The notes: generated by a model from the letters alone, not told the origin. Positions 34,638 to 46,809 are shown, counted from the first letter of the stretch. The stretch: 64,000 nucleotides of DNA from Ditylenchus dipsaci (GCA_004194705.1 SADC01001386.1:186001-250000); one strand, 5' to 3'. Numbers and translations are program-made.

Positions 34638-35149
34638 TAGTGCTATTCGGCTTATTACCACCATTTGACTCGGTCCCCCGGTGTGTATTGTAGGCTTTAG
34701 GCTTAGGTAAGGTTAAGCCAGCGTATGTTAAAACAGACTCAAACATGTTCTTCTTACTTTTTTGAACTTTAAACGGGATAAGTACCAGCCGTTGATTAGA
34801 AGGGGGAGGCTTGTTTTTTAATCAGGCGCTCATGCTCAGGAAGACAAGTCATAAAATGGAAACATGTTTTAGAGTAGCTCCTATTTTTCGATACCTCAAT
34901 GCTGTAGATCACAGCCCAAACTACCGACCAGATGTATGTTGCAAAAAAAGTATGTCTAGCTCTGATTTTGATTTTACAACTGAATATTAAATGACTGATT
35001 TTCTGACTAGCATCTAAAGTTCATCTGGTTTAGAAACCTTGACTTTACTTAGATCTTTAGGTTGATTTGACTCAATGATCCTGTTTCTTGATGGTTTAGG
35101 CAAGGTTTGATTGTCACAGTTTTCAACCACGACCACCACTATCTAGACA

Positions 35150-35348
35150 CCGTATTTCCTCTAATAATAGCCCACCCTCTAATAGTAGCCCCCCTAGGAG
35201 GGGGTTGAAAAATAGTAGCCACTCTGAAAATCGGCCTATTTAGGCTGATTTTGCACCTTTCTAATAGTAGCCCTCCCTCCAATAGTGACCCCCTAAAAAA
35301 GGCAGTCGAAAAATAGTAGCCCATGGGCTGCTATTAGAGGAAATACGG
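35150..35348. mobile_element. MITE, CCGTATTT family
   Basis: CCGTATTTCCTCTAATAATAG at the left is mirrored by CTGCTATTAGAGGAAATACGG. The right side has TA; the left flanking dinucleotide is CA. Confidence 0.75.
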
Positions 35349-35602
35349 TAGCTAGTGATATAGCTATACGGCTATCTGATTGCATAGAAATAGAAGATTG
35401 GCTACCAAAGGATACACAGTTTTTCATTTAAGCCCTTATTTGTCCCAAAGCGCTGTATTTGAGTTGGCTTAAAGACCACCTAGAATTATATTCTTCGTTC
35501 AAATAATTGTTATATAGCATGATGTAGATAAGATTCCACTAATAACACTAGTTGCTAATGCTTTATCTTAATTAGGCAGAAATAATATTTCCGCTACAGT
35601 CA

Positions 35603-35840
35603 ATGCAAGTAGCTTGCACCTCTAAATTTGTGGGTAATGTATGGTGGACCAGTTGGAGGGTGCCTCTTGCCTGCTCCTTATTCACATCCATCAACACCAG
35701 GAGGAGATTGTGTTCATGTTGGCAACAGCAGCAGCAAACACGTCTACTTTCCACAACTACTCAATGCTTCATCAGGAACGAGGTGTCAGGTTACAGGGCA
35801 AACGGCCTAGCCAGGCCTCAAGGATTACATCAGAGGAAGA
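35603..35840 (+). other. Possible upstream exon of the 36.6-kb KH gene
   Basis: All three forward frames are open here for about 180 nt, so the true frame cannot be decided. A good donor (TTCA|GTGAGTGT) follows at about 35853. The best candidate frame ends RITSEEESTEF, but its phase does not fit the acceptor at 36635. Kept only as a candidate. Confidence 0.2.
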
Positions 35841-36199
35841 ATCAACTGAATTCAGTGAGTGTATTTTGACTACAGTCTAATTTCGACAATACCTCAGGTT
35901 CTCCTCCACTTTTACAAACTTTATTCCAAATCGGAAAAAGAGTTTACAACGGAGAGATATAAGTCATTTTAAGAGAAAATGTAAAAATTCAAAAAAATGG
36001 GCCAATTTGAAATTGTTGCATTTTACTCATGGTGACAACAGTATTAAAACTAGCAAAAGACAACAAAAAGAGGGTAAAACAGGGCTCTTGTTGAGAACTT
36101 TTAAAATAAAGTACATTTTGTCATTTTCTCAAAAACACCATTTCATCCATTGCTTATAATCATATTGAGAAACAAAAAATAAAGATTTGGACGTACACG

Positions 36200-36505
36200 G
36201 TGTAACAAGGAATTCCCCTTTTTTAAAATGACCAGATTTTTTTCCTTGGTATTTTTCGAAATTCTGTTTTTACAGATCGATTTTTCTCGCCGATAATACT
36301 TTTTTGGTGTATAATATCAAAAACACGATTTTCGCTTGATCCTCCCTGTTGTTTTGGTCCTGACCTGTGAGTGGCCACAAAGCAAAAATTGTGTTTTTAC
36401 AACATACACCAAAAAATATTATCGGCGAGAAAAATCGATCTGTAAAAACAGTATTCTGAAAAACGACCTGGAAAGAAAGTTATGATACTTTTAAAAAGGA
36501 GGAAT
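36200..36505. repeat. Palindrome with ATCGATTTTTCTCGCCGATAA arms
   Basis: ACAGATCGATTTTTCTCGCC at the left is mirrored by GGCGAGAAAAATCGATCTGT. The centre resembles that of the element at 25799-26156. Confidence 0.7.
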
Positions 36506-38499
36506 TTCTTTTTTACATCCTTTAAAATTTCGAAAATTATAAAAATTTGTGACTCAAATAATAGGGACTAGGCAGAGATTAGAATCTAATCGTTGGACTG
36601 TATTTACTTGCATGTATTAAAGTGAAAAGTTTAGGACACTGTAGCACCTGCTGATGAGACCATCACATCATATGGATCTGTGAAAGACTACCCACTGCTC
36701 ATCTATTTTGATGGATCATTACAAGAAAATCAGCCAGCACTTGATCACGATCAGGTGCTAGCTATTACTGACACGTACTCGCTGAGATTACTGGTCTCTA
36801 CTGCAGTAGCTGAAGCATTTAAGCAGGATTGTGCCGAGATTGTTAAGGGTGTGAAAGAAAAAGTAAGATTGGATATAGTTAAAAATTTAGTTAAAATCCA
36901 AGCAACGCGGCAAATATTCGTATAACTGTTCGACCAGGTGTTTTGTTGAATGTAATACAGTTCTAGCCATCAAGTCGTGTTGTATTCGCGGCTCTCCAGA
37001 TGTTTTTCTTAACCTTTTTTGTAGTTTATAAAACGCGATTGAGTTTTTCCTTACCTAAAATGACCTGCCCTCAGCCCATAGGCGTACACAGGACTTGAAA
37101 AATTTCTGACGGAGGGAGGTGGGTATCAAAAAAGAAGTTTTTTAGTCAAAAAATCCTGAGGGGGGGGGGGCTATAGCCACGCTATCTTCCCACCCCATCC
37201 CCACCCCTGGGTACGCCTATGCTTCCGCCTAAGCACAAGCATAATAAAAATATAAAAAATTGTAGAGGGGAGGGGTGTAGTTGCAAACACATGAATCGAA
37301 AGTCTTATCAAAACCTTTTTGTAGGGTCTAAAAGCACCCTCTACGTTGAATTCACTTTGGTGAACAAAGTAAAGCTTTAGTAACATACTTTTTTCTCTCT
37401 AAAAAATCAACTTTTTGTGTAACAATGATGCTTTTTTGATGGCTAATTCCTATTATCAGCTGGAAATAAAAAACAAGTAATACCATCGAACGTGGATAAA
37501 CCGCCACCCCTAGAAGTTCCTTCCCGCCAGGGTCCAACCCTTTTTTGTCCCGATTTCTGAGCTTTTTTTGCCATTTCTGTTTTATCAATCTGCTCCCAAA
37601 TTCAGCGGGTAATGGTCAAAATGGTCAAAATTTTAACTTTTTAAGAAACGATCGGCAAAATCAGAACCCTTGCAATATTTGGGACCAGATTGATAAAACA
37701 GAACTGGCAAAAAAATTCAAAAATTGGGGTTAAAAAAGTGTCGGACCATAGGCGGTAATGAACTTTTGGGGTGGCGGTCTATCCAGGTCGACTGTAAAAA
37801 TCCATCGAAGGATTCTCTATCCGCCTATTGCCGTGTTAATTTTGGTGTATGTTAAAATTTTTAGTGTGAAGCAAAGATAGAAGTGTCAGATACTATAGTG
37901 CCTGAAGGGTAAATAACTTTTTAATTTATTAAGTCCAGTCCAACCCTGTGTTTCAGGGTCGTCTCAATCACATGTCCTGTGGCGACCATAGAGCAGTGTT
38001 TATGCAGTCTGATGCCCCTGATAACTCAAGTATTGTCGTTCAGCACCCCTTAACCTTCCCACAACAATTATTTTACAGCAAGAATCAGACCCAACAGCCA
38101 AGTTACGCCTACTTGTGCACCGTGTACATGACCACTTTATATGTGGTGAAAAAAACGCACCTTGACACATCTAAAAACGACTATAAATAAGGCACTGAGT
38201 GCCCCCGATAGACCAGCTGTTGAACTGTACAGACACAGACTGGACTGTCCTCAGTCCGCAGAGAGGGTGATACATGTGGTCGCGAGCAAAGATTGTTTAG
38301 CTAATGTGGTCAAGATGATACTAGACTTTGTCGCTGAAAATTTTGTAAGCTGATTTATCTTTTTGCGTCGAAAAAGCCCTAGACAGAAAAGTGAAAATAA
38401 AAAACCCTAAATCATAAAATCTCAATTGATTGTGTGGTAATTTAATGAATCGGTTGGTTGACCGGCCAGCTATAAAACGTGATTTGTTAGTTGTTTACC

Positions 38500-38830
38500 G
38501 TAAAACTTCTATTAATATCTCTAATAATCCAGCCCCCTTGACTTTGAGAGTCTGTATCTCGGGGCAGAGAAAAAATTTTGCAAACCTGTTTATTGCATTT
38601 TCTTTTCTCCATGGGCTTCACCGATCCCACTTTTTAGATTTTGGTTTTACACCTAAAAATGTCGAGATCGACCTAAAATTTTCCCGGTTTTGAGAGGGTT
38701 GAAAAAAACCGACCTGTCAATTATACGGTAAGCAGGCACTCGTGTATCTATTAAATAACCGGTCATCGACCTCAAAATATTCTGATTTTAGAGGGGCTGG
38801 AAAATAAACACCCGTGGCTTTTTAGAGGGA
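38500..38830. repeat. Degenerate CCGTATTT-family material in a KH gene intron
   Basis: TTACCGTAAAACTTCTATTAA at the left and ATTATACGGTAAGC near 38730 are worn ends of the family. The stretch in between shares GACTTTGAGAGTCTGTATCTC with the copies at 16530 and 50870. Confidence 0.5.
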
Positions 38831-39135
38831 ATATACTGGATTCACAAAAAAGATTTACGTTGAAAAAGCATAATAATAATAACAAGATGGTTTGGCGCCT
38901 TACAGTAACCTTACAGTGTAACTACAAAAATATCAACAAAGAAAATTCGAAATTAAATGATAAGTTGTAAATTCTTTTCGAGGCAAAAACATTTCAAATC
39001 AATGGAGCTTGGCGCTTTCTGTAGTTCTGATTTTCTGGATCCGAACCTCAAATCGTTATAACTCCAGCCAAAATATTCATTTTTGTGATTTCTTTCTTTC
39101 GAAGGACCGTGGTTTGGTTTTTGCGCGCAGTGGAA

Positions 39136-39270
39136 TGTGCAAAATTTGAATTGGCGGGGGACACTTCTCTTCCGTCTATCAGTGTACTCTTTTGAGTCAT
39201 TTCGAATTACTCGAAAGACTACACTGATAGACAAAAGAGAAGTGTCCCCCGCCAATTCAAATTTCGCACA
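39136..39270. repeat. Inverted repeat, AATTGGCGGGGGACACTTCTC arms
   Basis: AATTTGAATTGGCGGGGGAC is mirrored by GTCCCCCGCCAATTCAAATT around a centre at about 39203. It lies in a KH gene intron. Confidence 0.75.
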
Positions 39271-39984
39271 TGCCACTGCGCGCAAAGAGCATGGTCCTTT
39301 AAACGATAGACAAGATTTCGGGCTACAACGTAACAGAAAGCTTTTCATGGTTTTGTCGATAAAAATGGCAAAAAATCAAATTATTTAAAACATGACGGAC
39401 AGACAAATATCGTCCACATACTACATAAGATATCTCACTTTTCTTTGCTCCAAAATTGTTTGACTTCCAAATGAAGTTTATATTGGTATTCCATTCTAGC
39501 CACCTCTCAACAAAACCCAAAATGCTATGTTGTATGACCCAAGTTGTTTGGCTAAATTGCCTCCAAGGACTGCTTCGTTGTATGGCGGTTACGAAGGTCA
39601 GCAGGACAGTGATAAACGCATTGTAGTCAAGGTTAGTACTATTCCTTTAATTGTACTGGAAAGTTTCCAATTGCGCCCTATTCCAACATGCCAGAGCTAC
39701 CTTTGATTAAATTCATTTCTTACACTTTCTTTTAAGCTGACCATGCCGGAGTGGATGTCAAGTTTAGCTGTACTCCATAGAAAGACAATATATTTTTTAC
39801 TCATGAGCCTTTTAATGTGAACATAAAAATCAACAAAATACCAGAAAGTGTGGACGAAGAGAATAACCATGAAATCACTTTGAATGGCACTGTTCATGCC
39901 GTAGAATCGGTAATCTATTGGATCAGAAAATTGTAAGTCTAAAAATGTGCTATGTGTTTTCCGGCGACCAGACATCTTCTATTA

Positions 39985-40735
39985 CAGTAAACCCTCGATT
40001 TAACGACCCATCCCCCCCCCCCCCCATTTTAAAGGCCCTCTAGGGCTGGTCTCGACTGTGAAAGTATGCCCTCGATTTATCGTCACTATTCGCCTGATTT
40101 TTTTGTTTATTTTACTTTTTTAGACAGGGCTCTCATGACAAAACCGTCTGAAATCAGCACTTTGGTCAAAATCAGCCATAATCGCAGGTGCTCGATGTGA
40201 TTTCGATGATTATCAGCCATAATTAAAAGTGTTTTTCAGTTTTCTGCATTTCGAACATAAATTAGCCCTTTTGTGTCGATGGTATATGGTTTAAGATGTT
40301 AAGTGACAGTGAAGCTATAAATTATATGAGTTTATGGAAATTGTGCAGTTCTCAAATGCATTTTCGGTTACATTGTGATATCAACTACAACCACTTAATT
40401 TACATAATAAACTCAGCAAGGAGACAAGGGGAATTTCAACTAAGGGGTCATGACTAATTCTAAGATAAAGGATAAAATTGCAAAGGCAATCACTAATCAA
40501 AAATCATTATTTTTTTGTTTGCTGAGCGAAGTTGTATTTGTTTTTCAATGTAAATTAGGTTTTTTTTTATCAAATCTTTGTTGAGTTTTGACCTTTTCAT
40601 AGTCAAACCTCGATTTAACGGCCTCTTTGGACGCTTTTGGTTCGACAAACTCGGTTTAACGCCCCAACCCCCCCCCTCGATTTAACAGCCTCCATGGCCG
40701 GTCCCAAGGGGGGCCGTTAAATCGAGGGTTTACTG
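39985..40735. mobile_element. TA-flanked element in a KH gene intron
   Basis: CAGTAAACCCTCGATTTAAC at the left is mirrored by GTTAAATCGAGGGTTTACTG at the right, with TA on both sides. A second internal CCTCGATTTAACGGCC lies near 40610. It carries no transposase. Confidence 0.85.
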
Positions 40736-41379
40736 TATTATTAAAATTTGTCGCGTGACATTTTCTCCTATTTTTCGGTGAAATTCGGTTGTTTCGCCTA
40801 AATTCCACCGAAAAATAGTAGAAAATGTCGCTCGACAAGTTCTATTAATAGTAGTAGAAAATATCTGGTCGCCGTTTTCCCTTAACACAGCCCAATTTGC
40901 AGACTTCACAAGACAGCTCAAGGCCGCCTATATTTAGGCACCACTAGAACTCAAAACTTACGCCGTCGCAATAAAGACTGGTGGGCTGAGAACGAATACA
41001 AAATCAACAAGCTGAATGATCCTTTAAAAAACAAAGATGCTTTGCTTCTTGAAAGTTTTGCCCCAATGGCACAATCATCAATCCTCCTGATGCTTGTGAA
41101 TCTAATGATGACCAACCTCCCCAATCTACATCCATTGCTACCACAGCTGTGAGCTTTCCTTCACGCAGGGCTAGGTTGAATGCTTCAACCTGTAGTTTTC
41201 CTTCCCGTCCTAGTGCTTCAAAGATTGTTCTAATCAAAAAGAATCCAGCTCCACGTCCTAGAACTAAAGCTATTACTCCAGCTAAGATTGTAGCTGCATC
41301 CAAGGTTTTTTTATAATTTCTATTTTAACGAGATGTAGGTCAGATTTAAATGTAAGATGCACAGAAGGCTTACATAATA

Positions 41380-41534
41380 CAGCCAACCATTTTTAAACCG
41401 GCACTTCCAGTAAACCGCACTGTGAAAAAGCATGATTAGGCTGGCCAGCTAAAAAAAAGTATAATAACTGAAGCCTCAATAAATCGGCACCCCAGGCTGG
41501 TCCCCAAGGGTGCCGGTTTATCTAGAGTCGACTG
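41380..41534. mobile_element. TA-flanked MITE with GCCGGTTTA motif
   Basis: CAGCCAACCATTTTTAAACC and GGTTTATCTAGAGTCGACTG are imperfect complements with TA outside. The inner AAACCGGCACTT / GGGTGCCGGTTT also pair. Confidence 0.6.
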
Positions 41535-41711
41535 TAAAGGACTTTGATTGCAAACTAGCTTTTAATAGTATGCTTTTTCGGTGTGGCAAGACTTGAGCAA
41601 TAAGATCTGATTTTATATGATTTTAAAATGGAATTTAAGAAATTGTAAGATTTGAACTGTAAAAAATGCGCCTGAAGAATCGCGCTGCATTCTTATGCAC
41701 TGCACGATTTG

Positions 41712-41930
41712 GGGGCTAGGACACTTCGCTATGAGGACAGTTCGCTATGGACAGTTCGCTATGATTTTTTAATGGACAGTTCGCTATGGACAGTTCGCTA
41801 TGATTTTTGAAATGGACAGTTCGCTATGGACAGTTCGCTATGATTTTTAAATGGACAGTTCGCTATGGACAGTTCGCTATGATTTTTTAAATGGACAGTT
41901 CGCTATGGACAGTTCGCTATGGTTTTCCAA
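41712..41930. repeat. MULE left terminal inverted repeat with tandem units
   Basis: About nine copies of GGACAGTTCGCTATG are present, alternating with T-rich spacers (ATTTTTTAAAT type). These match complementary units at 45229-45400 and could bind the transposase. Confidence 0.85.
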
Positions 41931-42253
41931 TCGCCCTTTCCCTTAACAATGTTGACACTAAAAATATTTGTTCACCGTACCACATCACCTCTTCGTCACC
42001 TCTTGCTACCTCTTTATGGAATTCCCGGTACATAGGCGTAAGTTTTATACATTTACAAGCATGTCCTAACTCACGCGAGCTTGTCATTTTAGGTAATTAT
42101 GTCAAATAGATTCGACAAACATTTTGGAGTCTTTTTCAGCTCGTCCTAACGGTCGCTTGCCTACCTTCCACTTTCCTATTTTATTCAACCGAAGAATGAC
42201 AAAATAAATGCGAAAAAAACAATAAACCAATAACATTGAGACAAAAATACTCT

Positions 42254-42259
42254 TTTATT
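42254..42259 (-). promoter_or_regulatory. Polyadenylation signal of the MULE gene
   Basis: AATAAA on the minus strand starts one base after the TGA stop at 42261-42263, giving an extremely short 3' UTR. Confidence 0.6.
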
Positions 42260-42260
42260 C

Positions 42261-45004
42261 TCATTCTTGTACAACATCGAAGTGAGAGTGCATATGCCGA
42301 ATCATACCCATGGGTCTATCATCTGTTAATGGAGTGTTGACCTAAATAAGCCATTTCACTAGGTTTTCAAAATTAAAACGGATAACCTGCTCGTATTCGG
42401 CGGAGAAGAAGACGAACTTTGGCTTCTCAAAGGGCTTGAAGAGAATGAAGTTGTACTGGTAGAGACGTGCCGCCAAAATGAGTTCCTTTGAATGTCCCCA
42501 TTCCTCAGGCTTCTGATGCTTATTTGCATAATCAACGATTTCTTCTGGAGTGCCGAAGATCCGAGACCACTTTGTCTGCAAACTCTCCAGGAGATAAGCC
42601 ATAAGCTCTTTGCGGACTTCTCGATGGTAGTAACGGCTGCCTTTTACGAAGTGCGAAATTGACCTTAAGATATAATTTTAAAGCTGTTGACCAAAATGCA
42701 ATAAAAGAAACCTATAGAGACAATTCCCATCTGCCTCTATCTCTAGAAACTGAGTTGGCTCAACATCATAGGCGGATTGCATCTTTTTGGCTCGTAGCTC
42801 GATCACTTCCAATTCTTGCTTATCAGTGCTCTCTTCAGAGCCCACATCCTTCAGCGATACGCGTTCAAACTTCAATAGAGCTTCATCGTCGTCCTTGTCA
42901 AGAATTACCGGTTCGATGCTGTTAGCCTCTTCTTGCTCTTCATCTTTGCCATGTTTGATCTCACTGAAGAAAAAATAAACGTTTAATAAAAAATCGTAGG
43001 CTTGAAAATTACGCGATCTCCGGTGCCTTCACGCCCATCAAAATGCCTACTTGCTTTAAGTAATGGCCCATGTAATTATTGTACTCTTCTTCGGTGCTAG
43101 GTTCGAGTAGAAAGTCCGCGAGATCTCTTTGGCGTTGGAAAAGCTTTGCTGTCACTTCGGCATACTTCTGCTGCGGTTTATTCGGATCGACTTGCCCTTC
43201 CAAAATGTCGTTGGCTTCCATTTCTTCACGATAATGAAGCTAAGAATAAAGATTTTTAAACAGGGTGAAAAATAAATCATGAAATATAAATGAAATATAA
43301 ATCACTCACCTCACGATTCCTAATAATCCATTCGCCTAGTCTAGCCTTCTTGCGGAAATGATACTGCTGTCGACCATGATAAGACTCAGCTGAATTCGTC
43401 GTTCTTGGTCCATCTATTCTCCAAAGCGAAAAAAAGATGCGCCCAGATTTATCCACGTTGAACTAAAACATGTAGTGCTATGCTAATAATCTCACGAACC
43501 ATTTAATTGACTTACTTGTAGTACTCTAGCACTTCCAGAAGCTTTTCTTGTTGAGTTGGTGTTAACGACGAACATACGACGAATCCTTTTATCAGCTCCA
43601 GACATTTATCCCATTCGGACGGCGGTGTCAGCTGCAAAGCTCCTATTTGACGTACAATTTTTTGGACCTCTGCTTCTTTCTGATATGCTGACATCAGTCC
43701 AATTGCTTGCACCTAAAAAATGACAATGAAGCTGGATCTAAATGGATGTAATAATACTTTTTTATTTAATGCTTGCTTCACATGAAACGAGCACATTTTG
43801 ACCTCAACATTCTTGAACTGAACTTTGAATGACTTATAAGCAGCTGGCTCGCAATCAAAGTTGGCAGACTTAGTCCGCATTTTTCCTAGCGGTTCAACTG
43901 CCTCCGCTACTGTAAGCAATAATTACATTTTAAACAGGAATCCAAATGAATTTTACTTTTTCTCCACATCTTCTCATACAGGTTTCGGTGTTTCCCTCTC
44001 ATAAGCACAGTGACAAGTGGCAGGCAGTGAGTTTCGTTGATAAAGCCGAATCCCCTGTAGATCTGGTAGGTGTCCTGCGGTCGGTACTTAAACGATCCAT
44101 CGAAGATAAGAGTCTTTGAGCATCGGAAAAGATTCAGCTGCTTTTTTGTCCCAAAGATAGCCATGCTTTTATCTGCAACAAAGAGGAAAATAGATGTAAG
44201 CTTTTTAGAAGAAGTCCCATTCTAAGCTTAAAAACAGGACTCACTTGCATAAATCAAAAAGTTTTCCTGAAAGCCCTCGTCGCTTGGTTTCACTACGGCT
44301 CCTCGATGTGTATAATGCAAACTCTTGAACTCCTCTTCTTTCAGATCTCGCAGGTACTTCAAAGGTGGAAACCTCTTCCTCGTGCAACGTTGGAAAAACT
44401 TCTTGAGTGCTCTAATGCTGTGGCAGGATGCGGCTTTCCTCATCTGCGGTAGAGAATCTGCAAAGGTTTATAGATAAGCAAGAGCGACAAGAACTTGTGA
44501 ATACTACTTTGTCCATCAACCCTTTCCAATAATTTTTTCTCGAGTTTGACCACGGAAGCACTTGGTTTTTCGACAGCTCCAGTCGCCAGCTCAGCACCAA
44601 GACTTCTTTTTGCAGCTTTACCCCTCATCTAAGTATGGACGAAAAAAACATGATGAAAATCGAGATAAGCATACCTCGAATAGCTCCTTTGGACCCTCAC
44701 AGAAATGAGTCGCGATGTTTCCTATACCATCCCAGCGCACTTCTCTGTTCACTCCACGGATAGCACTGAGCGACGGAATTGGCGTATCCTTAGAAACTCT
44801 TTTGGCGTCTCGAATTTTCCTGCATTCGGCACATAAGTAGACGATCTTGGCTGTTCCATCCTTTCGTGGCTGAGAGTTCAACTGGGACCATGTGTAGCAG
44901 TGAGTTGACGGATTAATCGGACATAAAGTGAGGGCTAGAGTCTTGTTACCCACTCTTGATGAGTGCATCAGATCCACTTTCTGGTTAGCTTCCGGGCGCC
45001 ACAT
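42261..45004 (-). CDS. MULE transposase fused to a C-terminal OTU cysteine protease
   Basis: Eleven exons: 44675-45004, 44521-44628, 44245-44443, 43957-44172, 43758-43909, 43516-43712, 43310-43418, 43013-43239, 42712-42963, 42387-42663, 42261-42341. All junctions are GT-AG and 2148 nt give 715 aa. The N-terminus has a Cys/His cluster (VYLCAECRK...ATHFCEGP) like a FLYWCH/WRKY-type zinc finger for DNA binding. The transposase core follows: first Asp in LIFDGSFKYRP, second in SANFDCEPAAYKSF, the CSFHVKQALNKK helix and DGPRTTNSAESYHG. The C-terminus is an OTU deubiquitinase-type domain: EIEADGNCLYRSISHF (catalytic Asp/Cys), EWGHSKELILAARLYQYNF and HMHSHFDVVQE (catalytic His). The X7 acceptor (43418) was chosen on phase; an alternative at 43459 would break the frame. 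AATAAA is one nucleotide past the stop. Confidence 0.9.
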
Positions 45005-45228
45005 TGCAATAACACCTTAAATTATTGTTATTGGAAACAATTATAGCAATGCGGACCAAAAGGAATACAGAAAAGTGCAAGACTGAAACGGAAAAAGGGA
45101 AAATTTTGACTGCAAATTATTTGAAAACATATGATAACAACTGGAGCACAACCACAGCATAACAGGGAGACTGCAATGTGATACAACATAGACACAAATA
45201 TGATGAGAAATCATCATTAATTAGGAAC

Positions 45229-45400
45229 TATAGCGAACTGTCCATAGCGAACTGTCCATTTAAAAAATCATAGCGAACTGTCCATAGCGAACTGTCCATT
45301 TAAAAAATCATAGCGAACTGTCCATAGCGAACTGTCCATTCGAAAAATCATAGCGAACTGTCCATAGCGAACTGTCCTCATAGCGAAGTGTCGTTTTACC
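45229..45400. repeat. MULE right terminal inverted repeat with tandem units
   Basis: Units of CATAGCGAACTGTCC repeat seven times and end CTCATAGCGAAGTGTCGTTTT. They are complementary to the left end. Confidence 0.85.
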
Positions 45401-45716
45401 CACGATTTGCGCTTTACGGTACGCGAAAATGAATTTCGCAAAAATACTACGCGAAAATGTCGCAAAAGTTTGACAACTGTTAGACAAGAGACTGTGAGAT
45501 TTTGAATTGCAAGATTTAAATTTGCAAGATATAACTTTACGCTGCCTTTTTATGTAATGCAAGATTTGCCTAACCATCCCAAATACTATATAGAGATATG
45601 AAAATATTTTTAAGGATAATAAAAAATGTGGGAAAACACAAAAATTGCTAATGTCACTTTTCGATAGATATCAGTTTAACTGAATAGTTTTTCAAACTAA
45701 TTACACCTAATTTAAG

Positions 45717-46806
45717 TTGCCCAATGAGAAAATGTTGGAGTCGGAGTGCCTTAACCCACTTGATAAGCCAATTAAGAAAGTTGGCAAAAGAAGCCCAGAT
45801 GAACATTTGACTAAATTAGCTACGGCATGTTTGACTGACCCGCAAGTATTGAAAAAGATAGCTTTGAAACAAGACTGCGTGGGAAAAGTATTCTTGTACA
45901 GCAAGACTGTGTCCAATGATCAGCCTGTGATCCAGGTGATACTTGATTGTCTGTTTGACTAACTTATCACCAGTTTGCAGATTAAAGTATCCAAAGAGGC
46001 CACTACTCTTTTGCGTTTGGAAAATAACGAGATCTTAAGAAAGATCAGAAAGTTTTCCAAGTTGAAGCTGAAAATTGAATCGGATACTTCAGGCTCCAGT
46101 CTGCTTACTTTTAGAGGACCCGACAAATCAGTCAAGAATTCCATTCAGAGACTTTTGAAAAAGTAGGTTTAAAACAACTAACTTTAACGGGTTTTTAGCC
46201 TAGAATTCTTTTGTCGTTTTTAAAGAGCATAAAATCTTTTTAAACAAAAAAGGGATTAGCAGCTGGTATCATTGCTGGTCAGGGATAAAACCAGGTTATC
46301 GAAAGGGAGGTGGGAGGTCGACGTCTTTGAGGTGATGTAGCTCAGCGAGATTTTGTCATTTTACTAATCTGAGAAGTTTTTTGGCCTATTTTTAAGGTCC
46401 GCTATTGAATAAAATTAACTTTCCCACTATCGGATTTAGAAAATGAAATTTTAAAAGCGGACCTTGTACCTCGCATCTCACACCTCGACCTCGCACCTCA
46501 CATCTCCATTGCGGCCAAGGCATTAAAAAGATGCTGAATTAGATAAATTCACGGAAAGATAAATTTTTTAACTTAAAATAAATGAATAAATATTTTTAAT
46601 TCAGCCTGAAACTGAGCAAATTCGAAAGGCGCATATTGGAATTGCAGAAGCAGAAGCAACCAAAAGAGCAAGAAAATAAAAAAGATAAAGAAGGTTTTAG
46701 TGACGCGCAGCACAATGACCACCACCAACAAGCGGTGAGGCTAGAAGATGTCCACTTGGATACCACTAAACTGCAGATGGTTTCTCAAAATTCTTTAAAT
46801 ATCTGA
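45717..46806 (+). CDS. KH-domain gene, 3' part (linker, KH3, tail)
   Basis: The exons are 45717-45935, 45981-46162 and 46605-46806 (phases 0 and 2), 201 codons including stop. The first exon carries LTDPQVLKKIALKQDCVGKV, corresponding to the post-KH2 DP-containing linker of the paralogs. The second is a KH fold with IKVSKEATTLLRLENNEILR, LKLKIESDTSGSSLLTF and GPDKSVKNSIQRLL; the GXXG loop is replaced by ENNE. The tail is charged (RILELQKQKQPKEQENKKD). AATAAA follows at 46860-46865. No KH1 or KH2 is visible upstream because the MULE occupies 41712-45400. These exons may be the end of the 36.6-kb gene or of a separate copy. Confidence 0.65.
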
Positions 46807-46809
46807 AGA

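Larger units (their letters stand above)
36635..41303 (+). pseudogene. Three-KH-domain RNA-binding protein (hnRNP K/PCBP-like), with apparent frameshifts
   Basis: The exons are 36635-36862, 37865-37908, 37957-38029, 38079-38344, 39500-39631, 39737-39932 and 40903-41303. KH1 runs SLRLLVSTAVAEAFKQDCAE to TCPVATIEQCLCSLMPLITQ. KH2 runs KLRLLVHRVHDHF to DCPQSAERVIHVV. A linker with YDPSCLAK...YGGY recalls the hnRNP K segment after KH2. KH3 ends NHEITLNGTVHAVESVIYWI, and a basic/proline-rich tail follows (TKAITPAKIVAAS). Such proteins bind C-rich single-stranded RNA or DNA. Exons 38079 and 39737 and the tail each need one extra base, in A or T runs near 38149, 39822 and 41057, to stay in frame. 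So it is either a pseudogene or this sequence has homopolymer deletions. The GXXG loop is absent in all three domains. Confidence 0.65.
41712..45400 (-). mobile_element. Complete Mutator-like element (MULE), 9-bp TSD CACGATTTG
   Basis: CACGATTTG is duplicated exactly at 41703-41711 and 45401-45409; 9-bp duplications are diagnostic of Mutator. The ends start GG and share ACACTTCGCTATGAG at equal distance. They continue into tandem GGACAGTTCGCTATGGACAG arrays (41735-41930; complement 45229-45380). The whole element carries a single 11-exon gene on the minus strand. It sits between a KH gene and KH exons at 45717. The intact gene and exact TSD suggest recent insertion. Confidence 0.93.
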
